From positions 558,001 through 622,000 of the forward strand of contig NZ_CP041690.1 of assembly GCF_008000755.1 (NCBI RefSeq): 64,000 bases of DNA, in the 5' to 3' direction. The notes beneath the pieces are model-generated. The model had not been told where the DNA came from. It did no database searches and saw only the letters and a program-made list of their open reading frames with translations. Position numbers and translations under genes: made by a program. Shown one piece after another: positions 15,843 through 23,829 of this stretch (the stretch's first letter is position 1; each line of letters starts with the position of its first letter). Source of the stretch: Youhaiella tibetensis (lineage in GTDB: Bacteria; Pseudomonadota; Alphaproteobacteria; Rhizobiales; Devosiaceae).

Positions 15843-18487
15843 GCACAGGTCCTGCAGAGGAAAAGAACATCGCAACGGCACTGATCTCGGGCCTGGGCAA
15901 TCTCGCGGAGACTCCCACCCGCGAGCAGGTCGAGGAAAAGGCCAGGCAGATTGCGGCCATCTTCGGATATACGGGTGATCTGCGCAATATCATCACCGAG
16001 GCAATGATCTCGGTAGACACCCGCATGGGTGCCGGCGTGTCGCTTGTCGATGTCACGGCAAAGCACGATGACCAGTGGGTCCACAAGCGTGACAACATTG
16101 CCTGGACCTACACGAAAGCCTACGAGAATTTCCTCCGAATGGACGGCTGGCCGCCGCGCATGGTCCAGTCCCTGAGCGATGTCACGGGACGCGTCCTCGG
16201 ACATCTTCAGGACCCAGCGAGCGAAGGGACCACGTGGAACCGCCGCGGCCTCGTCATCGGGCATGTGCAGTCCGGTAAAACCGCTAATTACACGGGTCTC
16301 ATCGCCCGCGCCGCCGACGCAGGGTACAAGTTCATCATCGTCATCGCGGGCATCCACAACAACCTGCGGCGCCAGACGCAGGAGCGCATCGACGAGGCAT
16401 TCATCGGTCGCTCAAGTGATCCGGAGGACCGGCACGACATCGGCGTGGGCCTTGAGAAAGGGTATCCTCATCCGGCCACCCTCACCAACGTAAACGAGGA
16501 CTTCAACAAGAATACCGCGGCCAAGAGCGGCTGGAAACTCAACGACTTCAGCAAGCCGATCATCCTGATCATCAAGAAGAACGTGACGACCCTGACTGCA
16601 CTTCACAAGTGGCTCAGGGAGCTCAACGCCTCAGGTGACGGCCGCATCTCCGATGTGCCGATGCTGCTGATCGACGACGAGGCTGACAATGCCTCAATCA
16701 ACACCAATCGCGAAGACCTCAACCCGACCCAGACCAACGCGATGATCCGCCGCATTCTCGGGCTGTTCGCGAAGTCATGCTATGTCGGCTACACCGCCAC
16801 GCCCTTCGCCAACATCTTCATCAACCCCGATGCGTATGACGACGATGTTCGTGAGGAGCTGTTTCCGCGCGACTTCATCTACTGCCTCGACGCGCCGACC
16901 ACTTATTTCGGGGCGGAGAAGGTCTTCCTCAATGAAACGACCAGCCAGTCCATTGTCCGGCCCATCACGGACTGCGAGGAGCTGATCCCCTACAGCCATA
17001 AACGTGACGATCCCGTCGTGGAACTGCCGCCAAGCCTGTACCGCGCCCTCGACGAATTCATCGTGGCCCGCGCGATCCGCAATCTGCGCGGCCAGACGGC
17101 AAAGCACTGCTCGATGATGATCAACGTCTCGCGCTTCGTCCCCGTTCAGAAGACGGTGCGCGACTTCATCTCCCTGCGTGAAAAGGCAATCCGCGAAGCC
17201 GTCCGCGCCAACTACGCGATGCCGGAGGCCGTATCGTCTGCAAACGGGTATATGCAGTCGCTGAAGACCGCGTATGACCGCGAATACAGCAGCTGCGGCT
17301 TCAGCTGGAGTGAGGTCCGCACGGCCCTCAACGGCGTGTTCGATCACCTCCACACCTTCGTCATCAACAGCAAGAGCGACGAGGTTCTGGACTACAGTCG
17401 TTACGAGAAGGAAGGCGTCGGCCTCACGGCAATCGCAATCGGCGGTCTCAGCCTTTCGCGCGGCCTCACCATCGAGGGGCTGACAGTCAGCTACATGTAC
17501 CGCAACACCAAGATGTACGACACGCTGATGCAGATGGGACGCTGGTTCGGCTACCGTCCGGGCTTCGAGGACCTGTGCCGCGTGCACCTCTCTCCGGACT
17601 CGATCAACTGGTACTCCCATATCGCGAACGCGGCCGAGGAGCTCACCCTCCAGGTCAAGCGCATGCGCCGCGACGGCCTCAGCCCGCGCCAGTTCGGTCT
17701 CTATGTGATGGCACACCCCGACAGCCTGCTGATCACGGCGGCAAACAAAATGCGGACGGGCGAGAAAGTCACCGTCCGTCAGAACTTCAGCGGGCGCATG
17801 CTGGAAAGCTACATTGTGTCCACCGACCGGAAGGTCAACGAGGAAAACTTCGGCCTGATCAGCCGCGCCTCCGAAGACAGTTTCGGCGGCACTTCGACGG
17901 ACGATACCGGCAAAGGTCGTATCTTCCGGGACGTGCCGGTCGAGCGTATCGAGGATTTCCTCCTCGCCTTCCAGGCCCACAGTCAGTTCGCAGACCGCAA
18001 GGCCGACATCGTGGCCTATCTGCGTACCCTCGCCGACAGGCACCCCGTGGCGGACGTTCTCATGATTTCCCCGGCGGGCACCGGGGCCAGCGCAGGACTC
18101 AATCCCCAGATCCGAGCGGCCGAGGATGTCCAGGGTACCGCCTGGCGGCTGGCGAAGGACCGCGTCGCCTCACGCGGCGACGAGAAACTCGGCCTCAGCA
18201 GCTCTGAGCAGGATGCCGCCGAGGCCCTCGCCCAGTCCGAGGAAACGCCAGTCGCGGCTTCAGACACACATTACCGGGAAGTGAGGAACAAGCCGCTCCT
18301 CATGCTGCACAATCTGCAGCCGCGAACTCCCCTGAAGAGCGGTGCCACAGCGGTTGCGGCATTCGGCGTGAGCTTCCCGCCCGGCCACTACGAGACTGAA
18401 ATCGAAGTGGTCGCAAACCGGGTGTGGCTGGAACGGATGCAGGGTCCGGAGGACGATCCCGAAAACGACGAGGACTACGATGCCTGA
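15839..18487 (+). CDS. Z1 domain helicase-like ATPase
   Basis: An 882-aa protein. Walker A is at residues 141-149 (GHVQSGKTANY), Walker B near 277-283 (MLLIDDEAD) and a motif III-like CYVGYTATPFANIF follows near 318. The C-terminal RecA-like half has AIAIGGLSLSRGLTIEGL and a motif VI QMGRWFGYRPGF with arginine fingers. This is the Z1 family, a superfamily-2-like ATPase found in predicted restriction and defence operons. It presumably moves on or remodels DNA to license cleavage by the following PD-(D/E)XK protein. Overlaps both neighbours (ATGA with the GHKL gene, 8 bp with the next). Confidence 0.87.
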   Translation: MSTGPAEEKNIATALISGLGNLAETPTREQVEEKARQIAAIFGYTGDLRNIITEAMISVDTRMGAGVSLVDVTAKHDDQWVHKRDNIAWTYTKAYENFLRMDGWPPRMVQSLSDVTGRVLGHLQDPASEGTTWNRRGLVIGHVQSGKTANYTGLIARAADAGYKFIIVIAGIHNNLRRQTQERIDEAFIGRSSDPEDRHDIGVGLEKGYPHPATLTNVNEDFNKNTAAKSGWKLNDFSKPIILIIKKNVTTLTALHKWLRELNASGDGRISDVPMLLIDDEADNASINTNREDLNPTQTNAMIRRILGLFAKSCYVGYTATPFANIFINPDAYDDDVREELFPRDFIYCLDAPTTYFGAEKVFLNETTSQSIVRPITDCEELIPYSHKRDDPVVELPPSLYRALDEFIVARAIRNLRGQTAKHCSMMINVSRFVPVQKTVRDFISLREKAIREAVRANYAMPEAVSSANGYMQSLKTAYDREYSSCGFSWSEVRTALNGVFDHLHTFVINSKSDEVLDYSRYEKEGVGLTAIAIGGLSLSRGLTIEGLTVSYMYRNTKMYDTLMQMGRWFGYRPGFEDLCRVHLSPDSINWYSHIANAAEELTLQVKRMRRDGLSPRQFGLYVMAHPDSLLITAANKMRTGEKVTVRQNFSGRMLESYIVSTDRKVNEENFGLISRASEDSFGGTSTDDTGKGRIFRDVPVERIEDFLLAFQAHSQFADRKADIVAYLRTLADRHPVADVLMISPAGTGASAGLNPQIRAAEDVQGTAWRLAKDRVASRGDEKLGLSSSEQDAAEALAQSEETPVAASDTHYREVRNKPLLMLHNLQPRTPLKSGATAVAAFGVSFPPGHYETEIEVVANRVWLERMQGPEDDPENDEDYDA

Positions 18488-19457
18488 GGCTTCACCATGG
18501 GATGGGATCAGTGTCCCTGCGCATACCGACTACACCGTGCGGCAGGTACCGGGGCCGACGGCTGTTCCGTGCTTCTGGGGTCGTGACCGCAGCGGCGCAT
18601 GCCTGTTCATCCTCGATCTCGACGGTGATCACACGGACCAGTACCGGAAGAACACCACCACCATCAACGGAATCGACGTCGACCTCCGTGGTGAAGCAGG
18701 CAGACAGCGGCTTGTGCTGACACTTGAAGAGCAGATCGACCGCGACCTGTTCGGGGGGCTGTGCAGCACACTGATCGCGGCGCTCGGCAACGCCTCTGAT
18801 GCCCCGACCTCGCTTGCGGTTGCCCTTGCCCACATACGCAGGTGGAAGACGTTCCTGTCGGGTCGTGCCGCCCATCACCTCACGCCGGAGCAGGTACGCG
18901 GCCTGTTCGCGGAGCTTGTCTTCCTCGAGGAAATGCTCGATCGCGGCGGCACTGCGCCGGCGGCGGTTCAGGCCTGGCTGGGTCCGGAAATGTCGCATCA
19001 GGACTTCATCTTCGGCAACACGGCGGTCGAGATCAAATCCCTTTCGGGCACCGAGCGGAGCACCGTCCGCATATCCTCCGAAGACCAGCTTGAATCGCTG
19101 AACGACAATCTGTTCCTGCGCGTCTACCGCCTCAGCGATCTGCCCGACGCCGCGGGCGCCAGATCGCTCAACGATCAGGTGGTGCGGATACAGGCGCGGC
19201 TGGCCGCACCTGAACAGATCGAGTCATTCGACCGCAAGCTGGTGCTTCACCGTTACGCGCCGCTTCCGGAATACGACGCTCCCCTGCTCGTCGTAAGTGC
19301 GGTCCGCACGTTCAGGGTGGCGGGTGACAACTTCCCGAGGCTCGCCCGTTCGGGTCTGCCGGAGGGCGTCGCCCGCGTTGCCTACGATATCCGCATCGAA
19401 GCCCTGGCGCCGTTTGAATGCGACAATGATCTGGTCTTCGGAGGCGGCAATGGATGA
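18480..19457 (+). CDS. PD-(D/E)XK nuclease-like protein (DUF4420 type)
   Basis: A 325-aa protein. The central part has HHLTPEQVRGLFAELVFLEEML, then SHQDFIFGNTAVEIKSL, which supplies the Asp and the ExK of a PD-(D/E)XK nuclease core (about residues 140-200). No membrane segments. It overlaps the Z1 gene by 8 bp and the AIPR gene by 8 bp. In the set of methyltransferase, Vsr, GHKL, Z1 and AIPR it is the most obvious DNA-cleaving subunit. Family assignment rests on the motif and the fixed neighbours. Confidence 0.8.
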   Translation: MPEASPWDGISVPAHTDYTVRQVPGPTAVPCFWGRDRSGACLFILDLDGDHTDQYRKNTTTINGIDVDLRGEAGRQRLVLTLEEQIDRDLFGGLCSTLIAALGNASDAPTSLAVALAHIRRWKTFLSGRAAHHLTPEQVRGLFAELVFLEEMLDRGGTAPAAVQAWLGPEMSHQDFIFGNTAVEIKSLSGTERSTVRISSEDQLESLNDNLFLRVYRLSDLPDAAGARSLNDQVVRIQARLAAPEQIESFDRKLVLHRYAPLPEYDAPLLVVSAVRTFRVAGDNFPRLARSGLPEGVARVAYDIRIEALAPFECDNDLVFGGGNG

Positions 19458-21513
19458 GACACTCGAGGAGTTCTTCCACGACTTCCGTCAGGAAATGCTG
19501 GCCGACGCGGAAGCGAACAGCACCTATCAGCTCGAATCCTTCATGGAGTCCGTCTCACGCGAGCTTATCGAGACCGGGTTCGTCGAGGGCTACGAACACT
19601 GCCACTACCGTGCTCCGCGCGGCATGCGTGTCGACGGCTACTGGTTCAATGACGAGGGTGCACTCGATCTGTTTGTCACTGACTTCGACTGCCGCCGCTC
19701 GCTGGAGACACTGACCCAGACAGAGGTCGGCCAGATATTCAAACGACTGGTCAACTTCTTCGAGGCAAGTCTCGACGGCACGCTGGAGCCGGACGTCACC
19801 ACGCCGGAATATGGTCTTGTACGGCAGATCGCCGACCGCCGCGCGATGATCCGTCAGGTCAACTTCTATCTGACGTCCGAGCGGGTTCTCAGTGACCGTT
19901 TCGAGGCGATCCCCGACGGAAACTTCGGCACGGTCAGAGCGACGTATCACATCTGGGACATCGCCCGTTTCCAGCGCCAGAGAAGTTCGCGGGGCCACAA
20001 GGAGCCGCTCGACATCAACTTTGTCGAGATGTTCGGACACGGCATCAACTGCCTTCCTGCCAATCTCGGGTCCGACACCTATCAGTCCTTTCTGATTGTC
20101 ATTCCTGCCACGATCCTCGCGGCACTCTATGACCGCTACAGCGCCCGTCTGCTGGAACAGAACGTGCGGACTTTCCTTCAGGCCAGAGCCCAGGTGAACA
20201 AGGGCATCCGGGCGACAATCCTGAACGAGCCCCACATGTTCTTTGCCTACAACAACGGCATTACCGCCACAGCGCAGCATGTGGAAACCGTCAACTCCGC
20301 AACAGGCCTGCAGATTGTCCGAATGACGGACCTTCAGATCGTGAACGGCGGCCAGACCACAGCCTCGCTGTTCCATACAATGCGCCGCGACAAGGCCGAT
20401 CTGTCCTCCATCTTCGTACAGATGAAGCTTTCCGTTATCGACAGTGAGGAGAGCGAAGCAATTGTGCCGCGTATTTCCGAATATGCAAACACCCAGAACC
20501 GGGTGAATGCGGCCGACTTCTTCTCCAACCATCCATTCCATGTCCGCATGGCGGAATTTTCACGCCGGATATGGGCGCCGCCCAGGCAGGGCGCGCCGCG
20601 CGAAACGAAATGGTTCTACGAACGGGCACGCGGTCAGTACCTGGACGCACAGGCGAAGCAGACTGCGGGCGAGCAGAAGCGGTTCAAGGCCGAATATCCA
20701 AAGCCCCAGATGTTCACCAAGACGGATCTCGCCAAATTCGAGAACGTGTTCGACGACCATCCGCGATGGGTCAACCTCGGCAGTCAGAAGAACTTCGCCC
20801 GCTACGCGGCCCGCATCGGACGGGAGTGGGAAAAGGGATCGGACGGATTCAACGAGTTCTACTTCAAACGCGCGATTGCGAGAGCCATCCTGTTCCGGAC
20901 CACCGAAGCCATGGTCTCGGCGCAGCCCTGGTACAACGGCGGTCACCGCGCAAACATCGTGGCCTACACACTATCCATGGCGGGTGAGATCACAGCCAGA
21001 CGCGGGCTGACCCTCCCATATCTCCGCATCTGGAATGCTCAGGCCGTGGACGATACACTGGCCGAAGCGCTCAGCATCATCAGCACCGAAGTGAACAGCA
21101 ACATAACGGCTCCCCCTCAGGGCATTTCCGACGTGTCGGAATGGGCGAAGAAGGAGGGTTGCTGGACCCGTCTTCAGGCGGAAGCAGACCGCATTGCAGC
21201 GCTTCTTCCCGAAGAATTCTGGGAAGGCCTGCCGACACCGGATGACCAGCAGTCGGATCGCAGAGAAGCCAGGAAAGTCCAGAAGGTCGACAACGGCATA
21301 GAAATCCAGAAGCAGATATTCCAGGTGCCGAAAGCTCACTGGTCCCACATTCTGAAGGAAGGGACGATCCGGAAATTTCTGACGCCCAAGGAAAGCGACA
21401 TCCTGCGGATCGCCGAGCAGATTCCGCTCAAGATCCCTACCGACAAGCAGAGCATCATTCTTGCGGGTATCCTCGACAAGGCCCGCCTCGAGGGGATCGT
21501 CCTTCCCGATTAG
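19450..21513 (+). CDS. AIPR family (abortive infection phage resistance) protein
   Basis: A 687-aa protein with the AIPR hallmark MTDLQIVNGGQTTASLFH and, before it, EPHMFFAYNNGITATAQ. AIPR proteins are linked to abortive phage resistance and commonly accompany Z1 proteins. ATG at 19450 is chosen because it overlaps the preceding stop in the same way as the other genes of the operon; an earlier start at 19297 would overlap by 160 bp. It is the last gene of the six-gene operon. The molecular activity is not known; a nuclease or sensor role has been proposed for the family. Confidence 0.85.
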   Translation: MDETLEEFFHDFRQEMLADAEANSTYQLESFMESVSRELIETGFVEGYEHCHYRAPRGMRVDGYWFNDEGALDLFVTDFDCRRSLETLTQTEVGQIFKRLVNFFEASLDGTLEPDVTTPEYGLVRQIADRRAMIRQVNFYLTSERVLSDRFEAIPDGNFGTVRATYHIWDIARFQRQRSSRGHKEPLDINFVEMFGHGINCLPANLGSDTYQSFLIVIPATILAALYDRYSARLLEQNVRTFLQARAQVNKGIRATILNEPHMFFAYNNGITATAQHVETVNSATGLQIVRMTDLQIVNGGQTTASLFHTMRRDKADLSSIFVQMKLSVIDSEESEAIVPRISEYANTQNRVNAADFFSNHPFHVRMAEFSRRIWAPPRQGAPRETKWFYERARGQYLDAQAKQTAGEQKRFKAEYPKPQMFTKTDLAKFENVFDDHPRWVNLGSQKNFARYAARIGREWEKGSDGFNEFYFKRAIARAILFRTTEAMVSAQPWYNGGHRANIVAYTLSMAGEITARRGLTLPYLRIWNAQAVDDTLAEALSIISTEVNSNITAPPQGISDVSEWAKKEGCWTRLQAEADRIAALLPEEFWEGLPTPDDQQSDRREARKVQKVDNGIEIQKQIFQVPKAHWSHILKEGTIRKFLTPKESDILRIAEQIPLKIPTDKQSIILAGILDKARLEGIVLPD

Positions 21514-21530
21514 GTGAATGCTCAGCGTCG

Positions 21531-22340
21531 CTACTGGCCTGTGGCCGGGGCGGCTGACGATGCGGGTACTTCGGAATCTTCCGGAACTACAGCTGTCTGC
21601 GCTGCCGGCGCAGCCGCTGCGCGCGTACTCGCCGTCGCAGCCTCGAGCCCATCTATGCGGGCCTGAAGTGCCGCGAGCTTCGCCGTCATCTCAGTAACCG
21701 ACGCCGGGGGGAACAGTCCGTCAAAGGCCCTGGAAAGCGGCGGCGCCATCACCTGGATAGCAGCAAAGAGGATGGCCGTGGCGCCGAACCACGCCAGTCC
21801 AACGTTCCGCATTTTCTCCATGACGGTGTCCGCCGCTTTTGATGCAATGTTTTCGCTGTCGAGAAAGGTCGACGGGAAATGCGCGGCCGCAAGCCCCTGT
21901 ACCTCCCTCAGATACTGATCCAGCGGTGGCGCCCTTCTCGGTGTGAGGACGGCGCCATGCTGGAAAAGCGTTACCCGTAGAAAGGGCATACCGGTGTGGA
22001 TCATATGATCGACACGGCTGAAATTAAGGAGCGTTGTTGCGATCGGCCCGTCCCAGCCAGGATCGACGATGCCCACGGTCAACGCCCAGATGCCTTCCCG
22101 CGTGAGCCCGGTCTTGTATGTCACATGACCGGTGACATCCTGTGGTAGGTTGAACACCTCAGCCGACGCAACCTGCACCATGGCGCCCGGCTTCAGCACG
22201 AACGGACCGTTTATCTCTTTCCCAGCGGAATCATAGATATGCCCGACAGACAGATCAAAGCTCGACCCCTGCGCAACCGGAAGGGTACCCGCCTTGAAAT
22301 ACAGTACGGGATCAAGTGCCGTGCCACTGATAATGCTCAT
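21531..22340 (-). CDS. dUTPase/dCTP-deaminase-fold protein with membrane anchor
   Basis: A 269-aa protein. Residues 25-150 follow the trimeric dUTPase/dCTP deaminase fold: GSSFDLSVGHIYD, PGAMVQVASAEVFNLP, GHVTYKTGLTREGIW, VGIVDPGWDGPIATTLLNFS and MPFLRVTLFQH. A transmembrane helix follows (GLAWFGATAILFAAIQVM, about residues 178-196), then a coiled coil (MTAKLAALQARIDGLEA) and an Ala/Pro-rich tail. Ordinary dCTP deaminases and dUTPases are soluble, so the membrane anchor is unusual. Phage defence by nucleotide depletion is known for dCTP deaminases; whether this protein keeps catalytic residues needs alignment. Divergent from a deaminase gene 75 bp away, convergent with the AIPR gene. Confidence 0.7.
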   Translation of the reverse strand: MSIISGTALDPVLYFKAGTLPVAQGSSFDLSVGHIYDSAGKEINGPFVLKPGAMVQVASAEVFNLPQDVTGHVTYKTGLTREGIWALTVGIVDPGWDGPIATTLLNFSRVDHMIHTGMPFLRVTLFQHGAVLTPRRAPPLDQYLREVQGLAAAHFPSTFLDSENIASKAADTVMEKMRNVGLAWFGATAILFAAIQVMAPPLSRAFDGLFPPASVTEMTAKLAALQARIDGLEAATASTRAAAAPAAQTAVVPEDSEVPASSAAPATGQ

Positions 22341-22415
22341 CCTACCTCCATTCCGGATTGATTTGTCTTATTTATCAGATGAACTACCATATAACTACAA
22401 AAAGAAGGCGACTGC

Positions 22416-22919
22416 ATGACTATAACTGAATCAGACCACAGAAACATCGCATTACTCTCGCATGTGACCGCCGACAGCCACGACCCCGACCGTCCTGTCG
22501 GAGTCATCATAGCCGATGATGCAGGCGTCCCAGTCGCTCAGGGGACAAATGCGCCACCCTCTTCTTATGGATATTCGCGCGAAAGCACGCACGCCGCCAT
22601 ATCGGCCGATCCGAAATGGAAATACTTCATGATGGAACATGCGGAGCGGAATGCGATCCTGGGCGCCCTTGCGAACGGGACACCACTGCAGGGAACCACC
22701 CTGTACGGGACGCTCTTCCCGTGTGCCGACTGTGCGAGGGCTATTGCGGCGGCGGGCATCGCACGCGTTGTTGTTCCCGCACCGGGCCTTCATCCGGCAA
22801 GAGATGAAAAGTGGCGGGACCACTACAGATATGCCCGAGACGTGCTGGCGCTTTCCGGGGTAGCCGTCGACTTCTACTCTCCTTCCGAAGCGCCTGTTCC
22901 AGCTTCCCGCGAAGGCTGA
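22416..22919 (+). CDS. dCMP/cytidine deaminase-like zinc enzyme
   Basis: A 167-aa protein with the zinc deaminase signature: His75-Ala-Glu77 in MMEHAERNAI and Cys103-x2-Cys106 in FPCADC. These bind zinc and the catalytic water that deaminates (d)CMP or a related base. The order and spacing fit the dCMP deaminase/ComEB branch. It is expressed divergently from the membrane-anchored dUTPase-fold gene, and the two activities would act on the same pool (dCMP to dUMP; dCTP or dUTP). Ribosome site AAGAAGG is 7 nt upstream of ATG. Located in a defence island, so nucleotide-based defence is possible. Confidence 0.85.
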   Translation: MTITESDHRNIALLSHVTADSHDPDRPVGVIIADDAGVPVAQGTNAPPSSYGYSRESTHAAISADPKWKYFMMEHAERNAILGALANGTPLQGTTLYGTLFPCADCARAIAAAGIARVVVPAPGLHPARDEKWRDHYRYARDVLALSGVAVDFYSPSEAPVPASREG

Positions 22920-22969
22920 CTAAGCGCGGATCAGAACCGTCCAAGACAGGCGCTGATGGTGGTATTTGT

Positions 22970-22996
22970 TTGAAATAACAATTAATTGCCTATAAT
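22970..22996 (+). promoter_or_regulatory. Probable promoter of tRNA-Gly
   Basis: A perfect -10 hexamer TATAAT (22991-22996) lies 12 bp before the tRNA. Upstream candidates for -35 are TTGAAA at 22970 (15-bp spacing) and TTGTTT at 22966 (19-bp spacing), neither ideal. The segment is AT-rich in a GC-rich context. Confidence 0.6.
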
Positions 22997-23008
22997 AATA
23001 GACCCGTT

Positions 23009-23082
23009 GCGGGTATAGCTTAGTGGTAAAGCACCAGCCTTCCAAGCTGGCTATGAGGGTTCGATTCCCTTTACCCGCTCCA
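23009..23082 (+). tRNA. tRNA-Gly (anticodon TCC) carried by the element
   Basis: A 74-nt cloverleaf with acceptor GCGGGTA/TACCCGC, anticodon stem CCAGC/GCTGG around CTTCCAA (anticodon TCC), T arm GAGGG-TTCGATT-CCCTT and encoded CCA. It reads GGA/GGG glycine codons. The D arm (agcttagtggtaaagc) departs slightly from the usual sequence. It has its own promoter and sits inside the mobile element. Confidence 0.95.
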
Positions 23083-23144
23083 GTCCTCCACTTGAAACTT
23101 ACGGATCACCGGCAATTTTCTTCCTTATACTTAAGGAGGCTGGA

Positions 23145-23522
23145 ATGCAGGCATATCTACTTAGAAACTTGAGCGAGCTAGCGCAGCGGCGCGCAATGCT
23201 CATGCGCGAGGAGGCGCAGCTATGGGACATTCTCTCCCGCGACCTCACACGTGAGGCGAAACGCATGGAGGAGATTCCGGCCCGAAGGCCACCCTCCAGT
23301 GCTCCCAATCCGCTCCCACCGAACCCCACATCAGCCTCCCAGCCGAAACTGATGGTTGGCATCGCCGAGGCCGCGCGCATCATGGGCATCGGTCGGAGCA
23401 AGCTTTACACCGAGATCAGTGAGGCCCGCCTTAAAGTCCGAAAGGCTGGGAAAAGGACGCTCATCGCGGTGGCCGACATCGAGGCATGGTGCCGGGACCT
23501 TCCCAATACAGGTGACGTCTAA
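23145..23522 (+). CDS. Excisionase-like helix-turn-helix protein
   Basis: A 125-aa protein. Residues about 1-45 are a charged helix, 46-68 a Pro/Ser-rich linker, and 69-120 an excisionase/MerR-type DNA-binding domain (VGIAEAARIMGIGRSKLYTEI ... KRTLIAVADIEAWCRDL). AAGGAGG lies 6 nt before the ATG. Proteins of this type act as recombination directionality factors or as regulators of mobile elements. Neither recombinase gene of the element is adjacent, so which one it serves is open. Confidence 0.75.
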   Translation: MQAYLLRNLSELAQRRAMLMREEAQLWDILSRDLTREAKRMEEIPARRPPSSAPNPLPPNPTSASQPKLMVGIAEAARIMGIGRSKLYTEISEARLKVRKAGKRTLIAVADIEAWCRDLPNTGDV

Positions 23523-23829
23523 AAGCACGACAGGGCGCGCCCTTCGGGCCGGGCTCTCGCATGCGGAGCCCCGCTTTGCTTTGTCTCCGCCCTGCGGGCT
23601 TCCATCCCTCGCGCGATTCTTCTCTGCCCGCTTGATGCGGGCGGCTTGGGGCTCCGCCCCAGGCGCGGAGCAAGGGTTTCCCCGATCTTCGGCCTAGGGC
23701 CTGCAGATGCTTCGCCCCTTCGGGCGGGTGATCCCTCTCCCTTGCTCCTTGCACCCCCGCTGCTCGCCGCGAGGCAAGGGTTCAGGCGGCGCTTTGGCCG
23801 CTGGAACCCCAGCTCTCAAGGAGAAAACT
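23523..23829 (+). promoter_or_regulatory. Hairpin-rich leader upstream of ardC
   Basis: 307 bp without a convincing gene but packed with short perfect stem-loops: gccc-ttc-gggc (23539-23549), gccc-tgc-gggc (23589-23599), gcccgc-ttgat-gcgggc (23626-23641), tgggg-ctccg-cccca (23647-23661) and a further gcccctt-cgggc near 23714. A ribosome site AAGGAG follows. Leaders of this kind in front of anti-restriction genes can act as promoters when the transferred DNA is still single-stranded; that role is inferred here. Confidence 0.45.

Noticed and set aside
16775-18043. 422-codon minus-strand frame opposite the Z1 gene
   Set aside because: Antisense shadow without motifs or ribosome site; the plus-strand gene has intact Walker motifs.
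12392-21513. DISARM or BREX assignment for the methyltransferase operon
   Set aside because: No DrmA/DrmB helicase, PLD nuclease, PglZ, BrxC or PglX is present; Z1, AIPR and Vsr point to a different set.
22416-22919. APOBEC-like or toxin deaminase
   Set aside because: Signature and length fit the dCMP/cytidine deaminase group, with no secretion or polymorphic toxin domain.
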